Below, piece by piece: positions 1-7,722 of a stretch of DNA of 64,000 nt. The notes under the pieces were generated by a model that was given only the letters and a program-made list of their open reading frames with translations, ran no database searches and was not told the DNA's origin. The position numbers and the translations under genes were made by a program. Within the stretch, counting starts at the first letter, position 1. Each line of letters opens with the position of its first letter. The stretch comes from Lederbergia citrea. Lineage in GTDB: Bacteria > Bacillota > Bacilli > Bacillales > Bacillaceae_C. The stretch covers positions 248,001 through 312,000 of the forward strand of contig NZ_JAGYPH010000002.1 of the NCBI RefSeq assembly GCF_018343525.1, in the 5' to 3' direction.

Positions 1-1189
1 TTCCATTTCACGCAATAAATTGCTAGGTATAGCTGGGACTGGGTGGGCATTCGATGCCATGGATGTCGGAATCCTTTCTTTTGTCATCGCAGCACTTGCG
101 GTTGACTGGAATTTGTCACCTGGCCAAATGGGATGGATTGGGAGCATCAATTCAATCGGAATGGTAGTCGGTGCATTCGTTTTTGGTATTCTTGCCGATA
201 AGCTTGGTCGCAAAAATGTATTCATGTTAACGTTAGTCTTATTTTCGATTGCAAGTGGGTTGTCGGCACTTACGACGACTTTGGCTGCATTTATGGTTTT
301 GCGTTTCTTCGTCGGTGCGGGACTTGGCGGGGAACTCCCTGTTGCATCGACATTAGTTTCTGAAAGTGTAGATGCAAAGGAGCGTGGGCGTGTTGTTGTG
401 CTTTTGGAAAGTTTCTGGGCACTGGGTTGGCTTATCGCTGCTGTCATCGCATATTTTATCATTCCTTCCTTCGGTTGGAGGGTCGCACTTATTATAACTG
501 CATTACCCGCATTTTATGCCATTTACTTGCGCAGGAATCTCCCAGACTCACCGCAATATTCAGCAAAGAAAAACTTGACCCAATCGATTGGACAAAATAT
601 CCGTGATGTTTGGTCAAAAAAATACGCAAAAGCTACTATCATGTTATGGATTGTCTGGTTTATGGTTGTATTTTCGTATTACGGCATGTTTCTTTGGCTG
701 CCAAGTGTGATGGTTATGAAAGGTTTTAGTCTCATTAAGAGTTTTGAATATGTACTAATCATGACGCTTGCACAGCTACCAGGTTACTTTACAGCGGCAT
801 GGATTATTGAAAGAGCGGGACGGAAATTTGTGTTAGCTACGTACATGCTTGGTACAGCCGCCAGTGCATTAATCTTTGGGAATGCTGACACAACCATGGT
901 GCTGCTCATCTCCGGAATATTTCTTTCATTTTTCAACTTAGGAGCGTGGGGCGCATTATATGCCTATACACCGGAGCAATACCCGACAATCATCCGCGCA
1001 ACTGGGGCGGGTATGGCTGCAGCTGCCGGTCGTGTTGGTGGAGTATTGGGACCGCTATTAGTTGGCTCCCTTGTCGCAGCAAAATACGACATCGGCTACG
1101 TTTTCGGGATATTCTGTATTGCAATAGTGATTGGTGTCCTCGCAGTATTGTTCTTAGGAAAAGAGACGAAGCAACTCGAATTGGAATAA
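1..1189 (+). CDS. niaP: Niacin permease, MFS family (5' partial)
   Basis: Major facilitator that would import nicotinate/nicotinamide across the membrane. The reading frame is open to the window edge and codes S-I-S-R-N-K before the TTG at 20, so this is the C-terminal part of a gene that starts outside; TTG at 20 is not a real start. The protein tracks B. subtilis NiaP (YceI) closely from memory: GWAFDAMDVGILSF at the N-terminus, GxxADKLGRK loop after helix 2, GLGGELPVASTL, and C-terminal GKETKQLELE. About 12 hydrophobic segments can be counted. It ends just before a strong hairpin terminator. Any NAD-repressor operator upstream lies outside the window. An aromatic-acid or sugar MFS is the alternative, but the NiaP-specific stretches make this unlikely. 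Confidence 0.87.
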   Translation, partial: SISRNKLLGIAGTGWAFDAMDVGILSFVIAALAVDWNLSPGQMGWIGSINSIGMVVGAFVFGILADKLGRKNVFMLTLVLFSIASGLSALTTTLAAFMVLRFFVGAGLGGELPVASTLVSESVDAKERGRVVVLLESFWALGWLIAAVIAYFIIPSFGWRVALIITALPAFYAIYLRRNLPDSPQYSAKKNLTQSIGQNIRDVWSKKYAKATIMLWIVWFMVVFSYYGMFLWLPSVMVMKGFSLIKSFEYVLIMTLAQLPGYFTAAWIIERAGRKFVLATYMLGTAASALIFGNADTTMVLLISGIFLSFFNLGAWGALYAYTPEQYPTIIRATGAGMAAAAGRVGGVLGPLLVGSLVAAKYDIGYVFGIFCIAIVIGVLAVLFLGKETKQLELE

Positions 1190-1210
1190 ATATTTACCGT
1201 ATGTAAACAA

Positions 1211-1243
1211 AAATCCCGAATGCTAATCAGCATTCGGGATTAA
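1211..1243. terminator. Bidirectional terminator between niaP and the LysM-3D gene
   Basis: A perfect 13-bp stem (AATCCCGAATGCT and its complement) with a 4-nt loop lies between two convergent genes. It is preceded by an A-run, which gives a T-run for the minus-strand transcript. Confidence 0.85.
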
Positions 1244-1247
1244 GTAT

Positions 1248-1829
1248 TTATCGATAAACTTTTACTTTCACTGTTCTTACGCCCCAATTAAAAGCTTTCT
1301 TTTTGGTAGGCATGTGTAGATCAATTTTCTTTCCTTTAATAGCGCCGCCAGTATCACCAGCGATTGCTTCTCCGTATCCTTCAACATAGACCTTTGTTCC
1401 AAGTGGAATCACTTTTGGATCTACGGAAATGACTTTTGCGTTAGGATTTTTCTTTAAGTTAATGCCGGTAGCGGTAATTCCACTGCAGCCTTTACAGCCC
1501 GCAGTATAAGCCGTTGCTTTAACCGTCAAAGTTTTGTATTTAGCCTTTTTAGTAGTTTTCACTACTTTTTTGCTAGTCGTTGTTTTTTTCGTGGCCGTAG
1601 CTTTAGGTTTAGTAATCTTTAAAACTTGCTTTGGCTTGATTATATCTTTTTTAAGACCGTTCCAGCTTTTAAGTTGGTTTACAGTCACTTTATATTTAGT
1701 AGCAATGCTCCATAATGAGTCGCCTTTTTGTACCTTATATGTAGTAGTCGCAGCCGATGCCTGTGAAACTCCAGAAATACCAAAGATTAGAAAACATGCT
1801 GTCATCATTGAAATTACGATTTTTTTCAA
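1248..1829 (-). CDS. Secreted cell-wall protein with LysM and 3D domains (YocH-like)
   Basis: Extracellular peptidoglycan-associated protein, probably a muralytic enzyme. Signal peptide: LKK followed by a hydrophobic stretch ending SQASA. One LysM repeat follows (YKVQKGDSLWSIATKYKV), then a Lys/Thr-rich linker, then a C-terminal 3D domain with its three hallmark aspartates in SVDPKVIPLG, AGDTGG and IDLHM. A longer frame begins at 1862, but AAGGAG at 1839-1844 lies 9 nt before TTG at 1829, so I place the start there (193 aa). B. subtilis YocH has two LysM repeats; this copy has one. YocH is a WalR target, and a WalR-like box lies upstream here. Enzymatic activity is inferred from the 3D (MltA-like) fold only. 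Confidence 0.85.
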   Translation of the reverse strand: MKKIVISMMTACFLIFGISGVSQASAATTTYKVQKGDSLWSIATKYKVTVNQLKSWNGLKKDIIKPKQVLKITKPKATATKKTTTSKKVVKTTKKAKYKTLTVKATAYTAGCKGCSGITATGINLKKNPNAKVISVDPKVIPLGTKVYVEGYGEAIAGDTGGAIKGKKIDLHMPTKKKAFNWGVRTVKVKVYR

Positions 1830-1863
1830 ATTAGTAGTCTCCTTTGTTTTTAATCGTAGCATC

Positions 1864-1907
1864 AGTATAACAGTGAAATGTTACATGAATATTTCATTGG
1901 AATTACA
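1864..1907 (-). promoter_or_regulatory. Possible WalR-type box and -10 for the LysM-3D gene
   Basis: On the minus strand, TGTAAT-N5-TGAAAT (1891-1907) matches the WalR consensus TGTWAH-N5-TGTWAH with one mismatch. It lies about 22 nt upstream of a TATACT -10 element (1864-1869) with no good -35. That geometry suits an activator-dependent promoter. This is a motif call only. Confidence 0.35.
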
Positions 1908-2120
1908 AATAGATAATATTGGTAAATTGGGTTTAATATTGCTAATCTAGCATTTTAATAGAAATAGGAACAAAATCATCCAGCCAATTTTGATTTTAAG
2001 AACTTCGGTTTTCCATATTTATGTTCTAAATCAAGCATAATAGTGATTTGTAGGGTGACTAATTTCCTATATTGATGTACAATTCTGAATTAGAGGCCAA
2101 TTGGGACGGAGAGGATGGTA

Positions 2121-3035
2121 GTGAAGTCATTAACTGTTAAAAATCTAGTTCATACATTTTCATTGGCAGTATTAGCCGGGGAAAATCAATTAGATCGAAT
2201 CGTTACAAAATCGAAATCGCATCGTCCAGGATTGGAGTTCATTGGATATTTTGACTTTTTTCCAATGGAACATGTTCAGATACTGGGCAAAAATGAGATT
2301 ACCTATTTACATACATTAACCCACGATGAACGCAAATTACGGATAGGCAATATTGTAAAATACCATCCTCCTTGTTTCATCGTCACAGACGAGCAGGAAG
2401 GCCTGATGTATTTGAAGCGATATTGCGAAGAAGAAGGGATTCCGTTGTTACATACAAATGAATCCGCCTATGAATTTATCGCAAAACTTGATGCCTATAT
2501 GACAAAAGCTTTGGCACCAGAAGTCGCGATTCACGGGGTTTGTGTCAATGTATTCGGAATGGGCATTTTACTGCGCGGCAATTCGGGGGTAGGAAAAAGC
2601 GAAACGGCGCACACATTAATTGGCAGAGGGCATCGACTTGTGGCAGATGATATCGTTGTGTTAAAAAAACTCAGTCATCAAACCCTTCTTGGTACACACA
2701 ATATGAAGAATAAGGAATTTCTCGCACTAAGAAGTGTAGGACTGTTGAATGTGGTTCGCGTTTATGGTCGAAAAGCATTTCAGGATGAAACGCGGATCGC
2801 GCTAGATATTGAACTAACAAAGTGGCAGAAAAACTCATTGAATAATGAATTAGAGATTAAAACTAAATATAAGGAATATATGGGCGTTCGGATTCCTCAT
2901 ATAGAGATTCAGCTTCAACCTGGAAGAGATGTTGTAGGGTTAATTGAAGCAGCGGCAAATAACTGGTACCTCAAGCAGCAAGGATACAGTGCTGCAGAAG
3001 AATTTATTAAACGGATTGAGAATCATGAGGAATGA
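2121..3035 (+). CDS. HPr kinase/phosphorylase paralogue (HprK-like), orphan
   Basis: Member of the HPr(Ser) kinase/phosphorylase family, which phosphorylates HPr on serine in carbon catabolite control. An N-terminal domain with SHRPGLEFIGYFDFFP precedes the kinase domain. Numbered from the GTG start, it keeps the histidine before GVCVNVFG (about 138), the P-loop GNSGVGKS (about 153-160) and the catalytic ADD aspartates (about 176-177). It departs from canonical HprK: P-loop GDS is GNS, the signature LEIRGLG is LALRSVG, and the C-terminal AAMNFRLK is AANNWYLK. GGAGAGG (2108-2114) abuts ATG 2115, so GTG 2121 is the better start. It is not in the usual lgt-ppaX operon, so it is probably a second copy with altered specificity rather than the main HprK. 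Confidence 0.8.
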   Translation: MKSLTVKNLVHTFSLAVLAGENQLDRIVTKSKSHRPGLEFIGYFDFFPMEHVQILGKNEITYLHTLTHDERKLRIGNIVKYHPPCFIVTDEQEGLMYLKRYCEEEGIPLLHTNESAYEFIAKLDAYMTKALAPEVAIHGVCVNVFGMGILLRGNSGVGKSETAHTLIGRGHRLVADDIVVLKKLSHQTLLGTHNMKNKEFLALRSVGLLNVVRVYGRKAFQDETRIALDIELTKWQKNSLNNELEIKTKYKEYMGVRIPHIEIQLQPGRDVVGLIEAAANNWYLKQQGYSAAEEFIKRIENHEE

Positions 3036-3050
3036 ACAATGGTTATAAAT

Positions 3051-3080
3051 AGGGGCACCGCTTTCAGAAACGGTACCCCT
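3051..3080. terminator. Hairpin terminator between the hprK paralogue and the sspH pair
   Basis: A 10-bp stem with one C-A mismatch (AGGGGCACCG / CGGTACCCCT) and a 10-nt loop lies between convergent genes. Confidence 0.65.
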
Positions 3081-3093
3081 TCTTTAAGGAAAT

Positions 3094-3273
3094 TTACTTC
3101 TCATGAAGACTTGTTAATTGTACGTCAAATTCATTTTGTGGGTCATTTAGTGCAAAAACTCGGGCTGTTTCATTTTCTTCGTTAACACGTTGGATATAGA
3201 TAGGAATCCCGTTATAAGTAACATGTTGTAAATCGGGTGATTGTGCGATTTCCTCAGCTCTTAGTCTGTTCAT
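3094..3273 (-). CDS. sspH: Small acid-soluble spore protein H
   Basis: 59-residue minor spore protein of the SspH family, made in the forespore and bound in the spore core. The translation starts MNRLRAEEIAQSPDLQHVTY and continues NGIPIYIQRVNEENETARV, ending LHEK. This tracks B. subtilis SspH along its length (R-A-x-E-I, VTYNG.PIYIQ.VNEE..TAR). GGAGG at 3282-3286 sits 8 nt before the ATG. The gene is too short for many ORF finders. It is downstream of a paralogue with only 24 nt between them, so the two are probably co-transcribed. Forespore sigma factor control is known for the family; I could not find a convincing sigma-G promoter. Confidence 0.9.
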   Translation of the reverse strand: MNRLRAEEIAQSPDLQHVTYNGIPIYIQRVNEENETARVFALNDPQNEFDVQLTSLHEK

Positions 3274-3297
3274 GAAAAAATCCTCCGTAAAATTTAT

Positions 3298-3477
3298 TTA
3301 TAGGCCTTCTTCAATTAAACCGTTCAAATCTACCTCTTGTTCATTTTCCATCTCATCAAGAGGAAAAATGGTTGCCGTTTTATTATGGACCTCTTTAATA
3401 TAAACGGGTATCCCATGGTAATTTACGTTTATCATGACATGCGAATCAATTATTTCTTGCGCGCGCTGGATATTCAT
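3298..3477 (-). CDS. sspH: Small acid-soluble spore protein H, second copy
   Basis: 59-residue SspH paralogue: MNIQRAQEIIDSHVMINVNY, then HGIPVYIKEVHNKTATIFPL and an acidic tail. An upstream in-frame ATG at 3528 exists, but AAGGAGG (3483-3489) lies 5 nt before ATG 3477, and the protein from there matches the family length exactly. The N-terminus (MNIQRA.EI) is closer to B. subtilis SspH than that of the downstream copy, while the middle is more diverged. It is the first gene of a two-gene tandem duplication. Confidence 0.9.
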   Translation of the reverse strand: MNIQRAQEIIDSHVMINVNYHGIPVYIKEVHNKTATIFPLDEMENEQEVDLNGLIEEGL

Positions 3478-3647
3478 TATTTCCTCCTTGTTCAGGATAT
3501 CCACTGTATGTTTTACTTGAATAGGCATAAATATACGAGATTTAGCAGGAAACCGTGAGCACTCGATGAAATTAGGAAATTAGAATAACGTATCAAAGTG
3601 AAAACATTGTTTTCCTCCACATTTAAAATCAGAACGGATTTGAAAAA

Positions 3648-4232
3648 ATGAAGAAAAAAATTATTCTGCTGTTCAGCATTTTTATGGCATTGGTCATTGT
3701 CTATTTTGGAGCCCTGCAATTAAAGATGAGTCAATACAGCAAGCTGGAAGCACCAGAAAATGCGGATTATATTATTGTCCTTGGTGCAAGGGTGAAAGGT
3801 TCGGTCCCTTCGCTTGCACTCCAGGCCCGGATTGATGCAGCCTCCCAGTATTTAAAGGAGAACGAAAACACCATTGCAATCGCTTCCGGGGGTAAAGGCC
3901 ATAACGAAGATATTTCTGAAGCCGAGTCAATCAAAAGGGAGCTGGTGAAGCAGGGAATCCATGAGGATCGGATTGTCATGGAGGATCAATCGACAAATAC
4001 ATACGAGAACATCGCATACGCAAAGGCACTCATACCTGGAAAGGCCAGTACAGGAGTGGTCGTCACCAATAGCTTTCACATATACCGATCAATCAATATT
4101 GCTCGAGATATAGGGCTTGATCTAGCAGGGCTTCCTGCAGAGACCCCGTTGATAGCAATCCCGAGGTCCTATTCAAGGGAATATTTAGCGATTACAAAGT
4201 ATTATTTAATTAAACTTGGGGTGCTAAAATAA
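3648..4232 (+). CDS. DUF218/YdcF-like membrane-anchored protein
   Basis: 194-residue protein with one N-terminal membrane helix (residues about 4-24) and an extracytoplasmic DUF218 domain of the SanA/YdcF family. Typical motifs are visible: YIIVLGARVKG, ASGGKG, SxNTYENI and VTNSFHIYRS. Family members are linked to envelope integrity, but the biochemical reaction is not established. The ribosome-binding site is weak (ACGGA). The next gene follows after 38 nt with its own RBS, so the two may share a transcript. The divergent sspH pair lies upstream. Confidence 0.78.
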   Translation: MKKKIILLFSIFMALVIVYFGALQLKMSQYSKLEAPENADYIIVLGARVKGSVPSLALQARIDAASQYLKENENTIAIASGGKGHNEDISEAESIKRELVKQGIHEDRIVMEDQSTNTYENIAYAKALIPGKASTGVVVTNSFHIYRSINIARDIGLDLAGLPAETPLIAIPRSYSREYLAITKYYLIKLGVLK

Positions 4233-4270
4233 CACTGTATGGATTTTATGAATAAGAGGAGAAATGCCGC

Positions 4271-4711
4271 ATGATTTACGACAAAATTGAAAATTTAGGT
4301 CAGTACACTTTTAACAACGAAAAATTAAATAGTGCCATTCAAGATATTGTTGCAGGATTGATTGAAGAAGAAAATAAATCGATCGATTTTCAAAAAAATA
4401 AAATTGCGTTTCATACCACTTTACTGAGAGAAAAAAGATATGAAGCTCATAAGAAATACATAGATATCCACATAGTTTTGGAAGGAAAGGAATATGTTGA
4501 AGTAGCGAACCTGCAGCTTTTAACGAATAAAAGTGAATATGATAGCGAAAATGATATTTTCTTTGGGGATGTGTCTACAGACAGTAAGTTCTCCGGATAC
4601 TTAGAAAAAGGATTCGCACTTATTTGTTTTCCAGAAGATGCCCATTTAGTAGGCGCACATAAGGAGTTAGAAGAAAGGGTCAGTAAAGTCGTTTATAAGA
4701 TTCAGGCATAA
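4271..4711 (+). CDS. YhcH/YjgK/YiaL family (DUF386) cupin protein
   Basis: 146-residue DUF386 protein, a metal-binding beta-barrel family implicated in anomerising or processing sugars such as sialic acid derivatives. Family hallmarks are HTTLLREKRYEAHKKYIDIH near the middle and FPEDAHLVG near the end, which carry the metal-ligand histidines and acids. AAGAGGAG lies a few bases before the ATG. No sialate or sugar-catabolism genes are adjacent, so the substrate cannot be inferred. It may be co-transcribed with the DUF218 gene upstream. Confidence 0.82.
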   Translation: MIYDKIENLGQYTFNNEKLNSAIQDIVAGLIEEENKSIDFQKNKIAFHTTLLREKRYEAHKKYIDIHIVLEGKEYVEVANLQLLTNKSEYDSENDIFFGDVSTDSKFSGYLEKGFALICFPEDAHLVGAHKELEERVSKVVYKIQA

Positions 4712-4722
4712 AGGTTTGATAC

Positions 4723-4761
4723 GAAGACAGAGCACCATGAAATTAGGCGAAGTCTGTCTTC
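4723..4761 (+). terminator. Possible hairpin after the DUF386 gene
   Basis: A 9-bp perfect stem (GAAGACAGA / TCTGTCTTC) with a 21-nt loop and no T-run. It may be a weak terminator or mRNA end-stabilising structure. Confidence 0.35.
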
Positions 4762-4820
4762 ATAAGATTACTTATGAGGACGCACACCGTAATATCAGGG
4801 GACGGCCCTAATAATACAAA

Positions 4821-4860
4821 AGCAAGTGGAGAAAAACAACTTGTTTTTCTCCACCTGCTT
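4821..4860 (-). terminator. Terminator for the aldo/keto reductase gene
   Basis: Long stem AGCA-GTGGAGAAAAACA paired with its complement around a short loop, placed just past the stop of the minus-strand reductase. The arms are A/T-rich on the outer side. Confidence 0.7.
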
Positions 4861-4893
4861 TATTTTAGGGACTTATTTGGCAGCCTGATTAAT

Positions 4894-5820
4894 TTAAGGA
4901 ACGATATTCCCCGCTGCTTTATAAATCTTGTACCATTCATCTCTTGTCAACGGAATGTCGGAGCCCTTGCATGCGTCTTTCAATCGCTGTGCATTGGTCG
5001 TTCCAAGTACTACCTGGATATTGGCAGGGTGGCGAGTAATCCATGCAGTAGCGATCGCAGTATTTGTCACTTCATATTTTTCAGCAATATTGTCAATGAC
5101 TTCGTTTAACTCAGGGAAGTTCTCAACATCACCCAGGAATGGACCTTTAAAGAAGCCATTCTGGTAAGGTGACCATGCTTGGATTGTAATATCATTGAGA
5201 CGGCAATATTCCAAGATGCTGCTGTCACGGTTAACAGATTGGTCAATATTCATATTTAAAGCAATGCCTGAGTCAATGATAGGCGTATGTGCAATGCTTA
5301 ATTGCAATTGATTTACTACCAGTTTTTGAGATATATATTTTTGCAGTAGTTCAATTTGAGCTGGATTATGGTTTGAAACCCCAAAATACTTTACTTTTCC
5401 GCTATTATGCAATTCATCAAAAGCTTCTGCAACCTCTTCCGGTTCCATTAATGGATCTGGACGATGGAGAAGTAAAATATCTAGATAGTCAGTTTTTAAA
5501 CGTTTTAAAATACCGTCAACAGACTTTAGGATATGCTCCTTTGAGAAGTCAAAATAGTTGTCCTTCGTGTTAATTCCGCACTTACTTTGCAATATCATTT
5601 TTTCGCGGATGTCCGCATTCATTTGAATAGCGTTTGAAAACAGTTCTTCACACTCGCCGCCGCCATAAATATCGGCATGATCAAAGAAATTAATTCCTTC
5701 ATCCAAAGCCGTGCGAATTAAATTTTCAATCTCGGATAATGAAAGCTGCGTGATTCGCATATTACCCATAATAATATTGGAAACGTTTAAATTAGTGTTT
5801 TTAATTGGATAGTATTTCAC
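4894..5820 (-). CDS. Aldo/keto reductase, YdhF-like
   Basis: 308-residue NADPH-dependent oxidoreductase with the TIM-barrel AKR fold. The catalytic tetrad is visible as Asp and Tyr in FFDHADIYGGGECE, Lys in LQSKCG and His in LLLHRPDPL. The C-terminal cofactor region reads QVVLGTTNAQRL. The arrangement is closest to the E. coli YdhF subgroup; the physiological substrate is unknown. GTG start at 5820, with AAGGGGG 9 nt upstream. It is a single-gene transcription unit between a terminator and a divergent methyltransferase gene. Confidence 0.87.
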   Translation of the reverse strand: MKYYPIKNTNLNVSNIIMGNMRITQLSLSEIENLIRTALDEGINFFDHADIYGGGECEELFSNAIQMNADIREKMILQSKCGINTKDNYFDFSKEHILKSVDGILKRLKTDYLDILLLHRPDPLMEPEEVAEAFDELHNSGKVKYFGVSNHNPAQIELLQKYISQKLVVNQLQLSIAHTPIIDSGIALNMNIDQSVNRDSSILEYCRLNDITIQAWSPYQNGFFKGPFLGDVENFPELNEVIDNIAEKYEVTNTAIATAWITRHPANIQVVLGTTNAQRLKDACKGSDIPLTRDEWYKIYKAAGNIVP

Positions 5821-5991
5821 GAGTAAAATCCCCCTTAATTTTAATACACACTATTACAATACCTCATCAGGTAGTCCCTAGGTCAATCTATAAGCACTGA
5901 AAATGGCAAAATTTCAAAAAACGCATTTTTAGAGTAAAAAGAGAGGTATGTAATGAAAGGTGTTGAATTATATTTAGGAGGGGGGGATTAG

Positions 5992-6606
5992 ATGGAAAAA
6001 GAGAAACTAGTTCGTATATTTGACAGACAAGCAGGAAAATATGAAAAAAATAAAGAAACCGCTAAGCAAAGAAGGTGGCGGGAAAATCTAATCAGTCATG
6101 CAGAGGGTGAAGTGCTTGAGCTTGCCGTCGGAGCGGGTGCTAACTTTTCATTCTATTCAGCTGGAGTTAAGGTAACAGCAATCGACTTTAGCGAAGCAAT
6201 GCTAGACATAGCTAAGCATACCGCACAAACATATCGTGTTGAAACAGATTTCATCTGTTCCGAAATTGAAAAGATGAATTTTCCTCATGATTCTTTTGAT
6301 ACGATTGTTTCCACACTATCCTTTTGTAGCTATGAGAACCCTTTAATGATGCTGAAAAAAATTCAAGATTGGTGCAGACCAAATGGGAAAATCCTGCTAA
6401 TGGAGCACGGTATTAGCCCAAACTTCGTGGTTTCAACAGTTCAAAAAGCCCTCGATCCACTATTATACCGTATGATCGGATGTCATCAAACACGCAATAT
6501 TCCAGAACTAATTCGAGAATCGGGGTTATCCATTGATCGCGTGGAAAGCCACTACTTTAAAATGCTTCATGTTATTTGGGCTAAACCAGGAGTAAGTGAG
6601 GTTTAA
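5992..6606 (+). CDS. Class I SAM-dependent methyltransferase
   Basis: 204-residue methyltransferase type 11. Motif I is VLELAVGAGANFSFY, the acidic motif II is VTAIDFSEAMLDIA, post-motif DTIVSTLSFCSYENP, and a C-terminal IRESGLSIDRVESHYFKM. The fold and the WAKPG ending resemble UbiE/phospholipid-N-methyltransferase-like enzymes, but the substrate cannot be named. An unusually G-rich RBS (GGAGGGGGGG) directly precedes the start. Monocistronic, closed by a terminator at 6621-6653. Confidence 0.8.
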   Translation: MEKEKLVRIFDRQAGKYEKNKETAKQRRWRENLISHAEGEVLELAVGAGANFSFYSAGVKVTAIDFSEAMLDIAKHTAQTYRVETDFICSEIEKMNFPHDSFDTIVSTLSFCSYENPLMMLKKIQDWCRPNGKILLMEHGISPNFVVSTVQKALDPLLYRMIGCHQTRNIPELIRESGLSIDRVESHYFKMLHVIWAKPGVSEV

Positions 6607-6620
6607 TGTGCATAATTTAA

Positions 6621-6653
6621 AAGCCTTTTCCATATTCAATTAGAAAAGGCCTT
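6621..6653. terminator. Bidirectional terminator
   Basis: AGCCTTTTC / GAAAAGGC(C)T stem with a 10-nt loop between convergent genes. Confidence 0.65.
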
Positions 6654-6661
6654 CAACTCTA

Positions 6662-7216
6662 TCATTTATTTAATAAACTTATAAATTCACGCATAAACCC
6701 TGGCAGATCAGGCCAAGCATGACCGGATACAAGGTTTTCGTAGACGTGCAAGTGTTCTTCAATATACTTAGCGCCACAAGCTTGCACATCAGGTTTACAG
6801 GCAATATATGCAGTATATTCTTTTCCCCTCATGAGATCAGGTACAACGGAAAGCACCTGTGCTGCATGGCAGATAGCTCCAACAGGTTTATTTTCCTCAA
6901 AGAAATGGCGAACTATGGCTGGAACTGATTCATCTAATCGAATATATTCTGGCGCCCGTCCTCCTGGTATAATCAATCCGTCATATTCAGATGGCATCAC
7001 ATCGGCAAAGGCTATATGAGAGTCTAATCCATAGGCTGGCTTTTCGACATATGTTTCTGTTCCTTCCACAAAATCATGACTCACTGTATACAGCTTTTTA
7101 ACGGAAGGTGAAGCGATGGTTGCTTCGAATCCCTCTTCTAAACAACGATAATAAGGATAGAACACTTCTAGCGCCTCTACTGCATCACCTGTAATAATTA
7201 ACACTTTTTTACTCAT
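6662..7216 (-). CDS. DJ-1/PfpI family protein
   Basis: 184-residue class I glutamine-amidotransferase-like protein. It has the nucleophile-elbow cysteine in GAICHAAQVL and the upstream acidic site in GDAVEALEVFYPYY; GLIIPGGRAPEY precedes the elbow. Family members act as deglycases, chaperones or peptidases; the exact role is not predictable. In-frame ATGs occur at 7231 and 7222, but GGAGGG at 7224-7229 is 7 nt before ATG 7216, so the protein starts MSKKVLIITG. It is transcribed alone. Confidence 0.83.
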   Translation of the reverse strand: MSKKVLIITGDAVEALEVFYPYYRCLEEGFEATIASPSVKKLYTVSHDFVEGTETYVEKPAYGLDSHIAFADVMPSEYDGLIIPGGRAPEYIRLDESVPAIVRHFFEENKPVGAICHAAQVLSVVPDLMRGKEYTAYIACKPDVQACGAKYIEEHLHVYENLVSGHAWPDLPGFMREFISLLNK

Positions 7217-7722
7217 GAACATGCCCTCCATTAAACGATTTAGTTGTTGAAGATTTGTGTTGCTGCTTTCTTGGTGTCCATCATAGTAATCATTCTAGAA
7301 TAATTGGTAAAAAGCCTTCTTTTTTTAATACCCAAAAACATCAAAGTAAAGCCTTCTAGGTTTTTACTAAATCTCCCCGTAACTTACTGCTCTTAATCTT
7401 GGCTGATGGTAGGCTTCTATGTTTCTGATGATTTGAAAGAGGACATTTTTATTTTAAAAAAGGATTTAGGCCCTATGAATTAGTAGCTAAAGGAGCAAAT
7501 CATGGAGAGTATGAGAGAGTTAAAATAAATGATTATGATCTTGGGAAAATCAGACAAAAAAATTACGTAAGAAATATAATTCAATGGCAGTTATATTTAT
7601 TTTTGAGAAATTGATTGAATAGATATAATTAGATGGTCAATTGTTGCTCAAAAAATAATATATAGGAGGAATAAAGGGAAGTTTGTAGAAATGATTTAAT
7701 ATCAGCTAAACGAGGTGATTAA
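7217..7722. other. Intergenic region, largely featureless
   Basis: About 500 bases hold the divergent upstream regions of the DJ-1 gene and the NERD gene. Apart from a probable decayed reading frame at 7435-7614 I see no RNA gene, repeat or clear promoter. Confidence 0.5.
7435..7614 (+). pseudogene. Possible decayed gene remnant
   Basis: One frame is open for 59 codons from just after a double TGA (7426-7431) to TGA at 7612-7614, with no usable start codon. The translation looks protein-like rather than random (PYELVAKGANHGEYERV, then KINDYDLGKIRQKNYVRN). I do not recognise the family. It may be the 3' end of a gene whose 5' part was lost, or chance. Confidence 0.25.

Noticed and set aside
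3490..3560. Sigma-G promoter for the sspH pair
   Set aside because: GTATA is followed by CATACAG after 21 bp, so both the spacing and the -10 fail the consensus.
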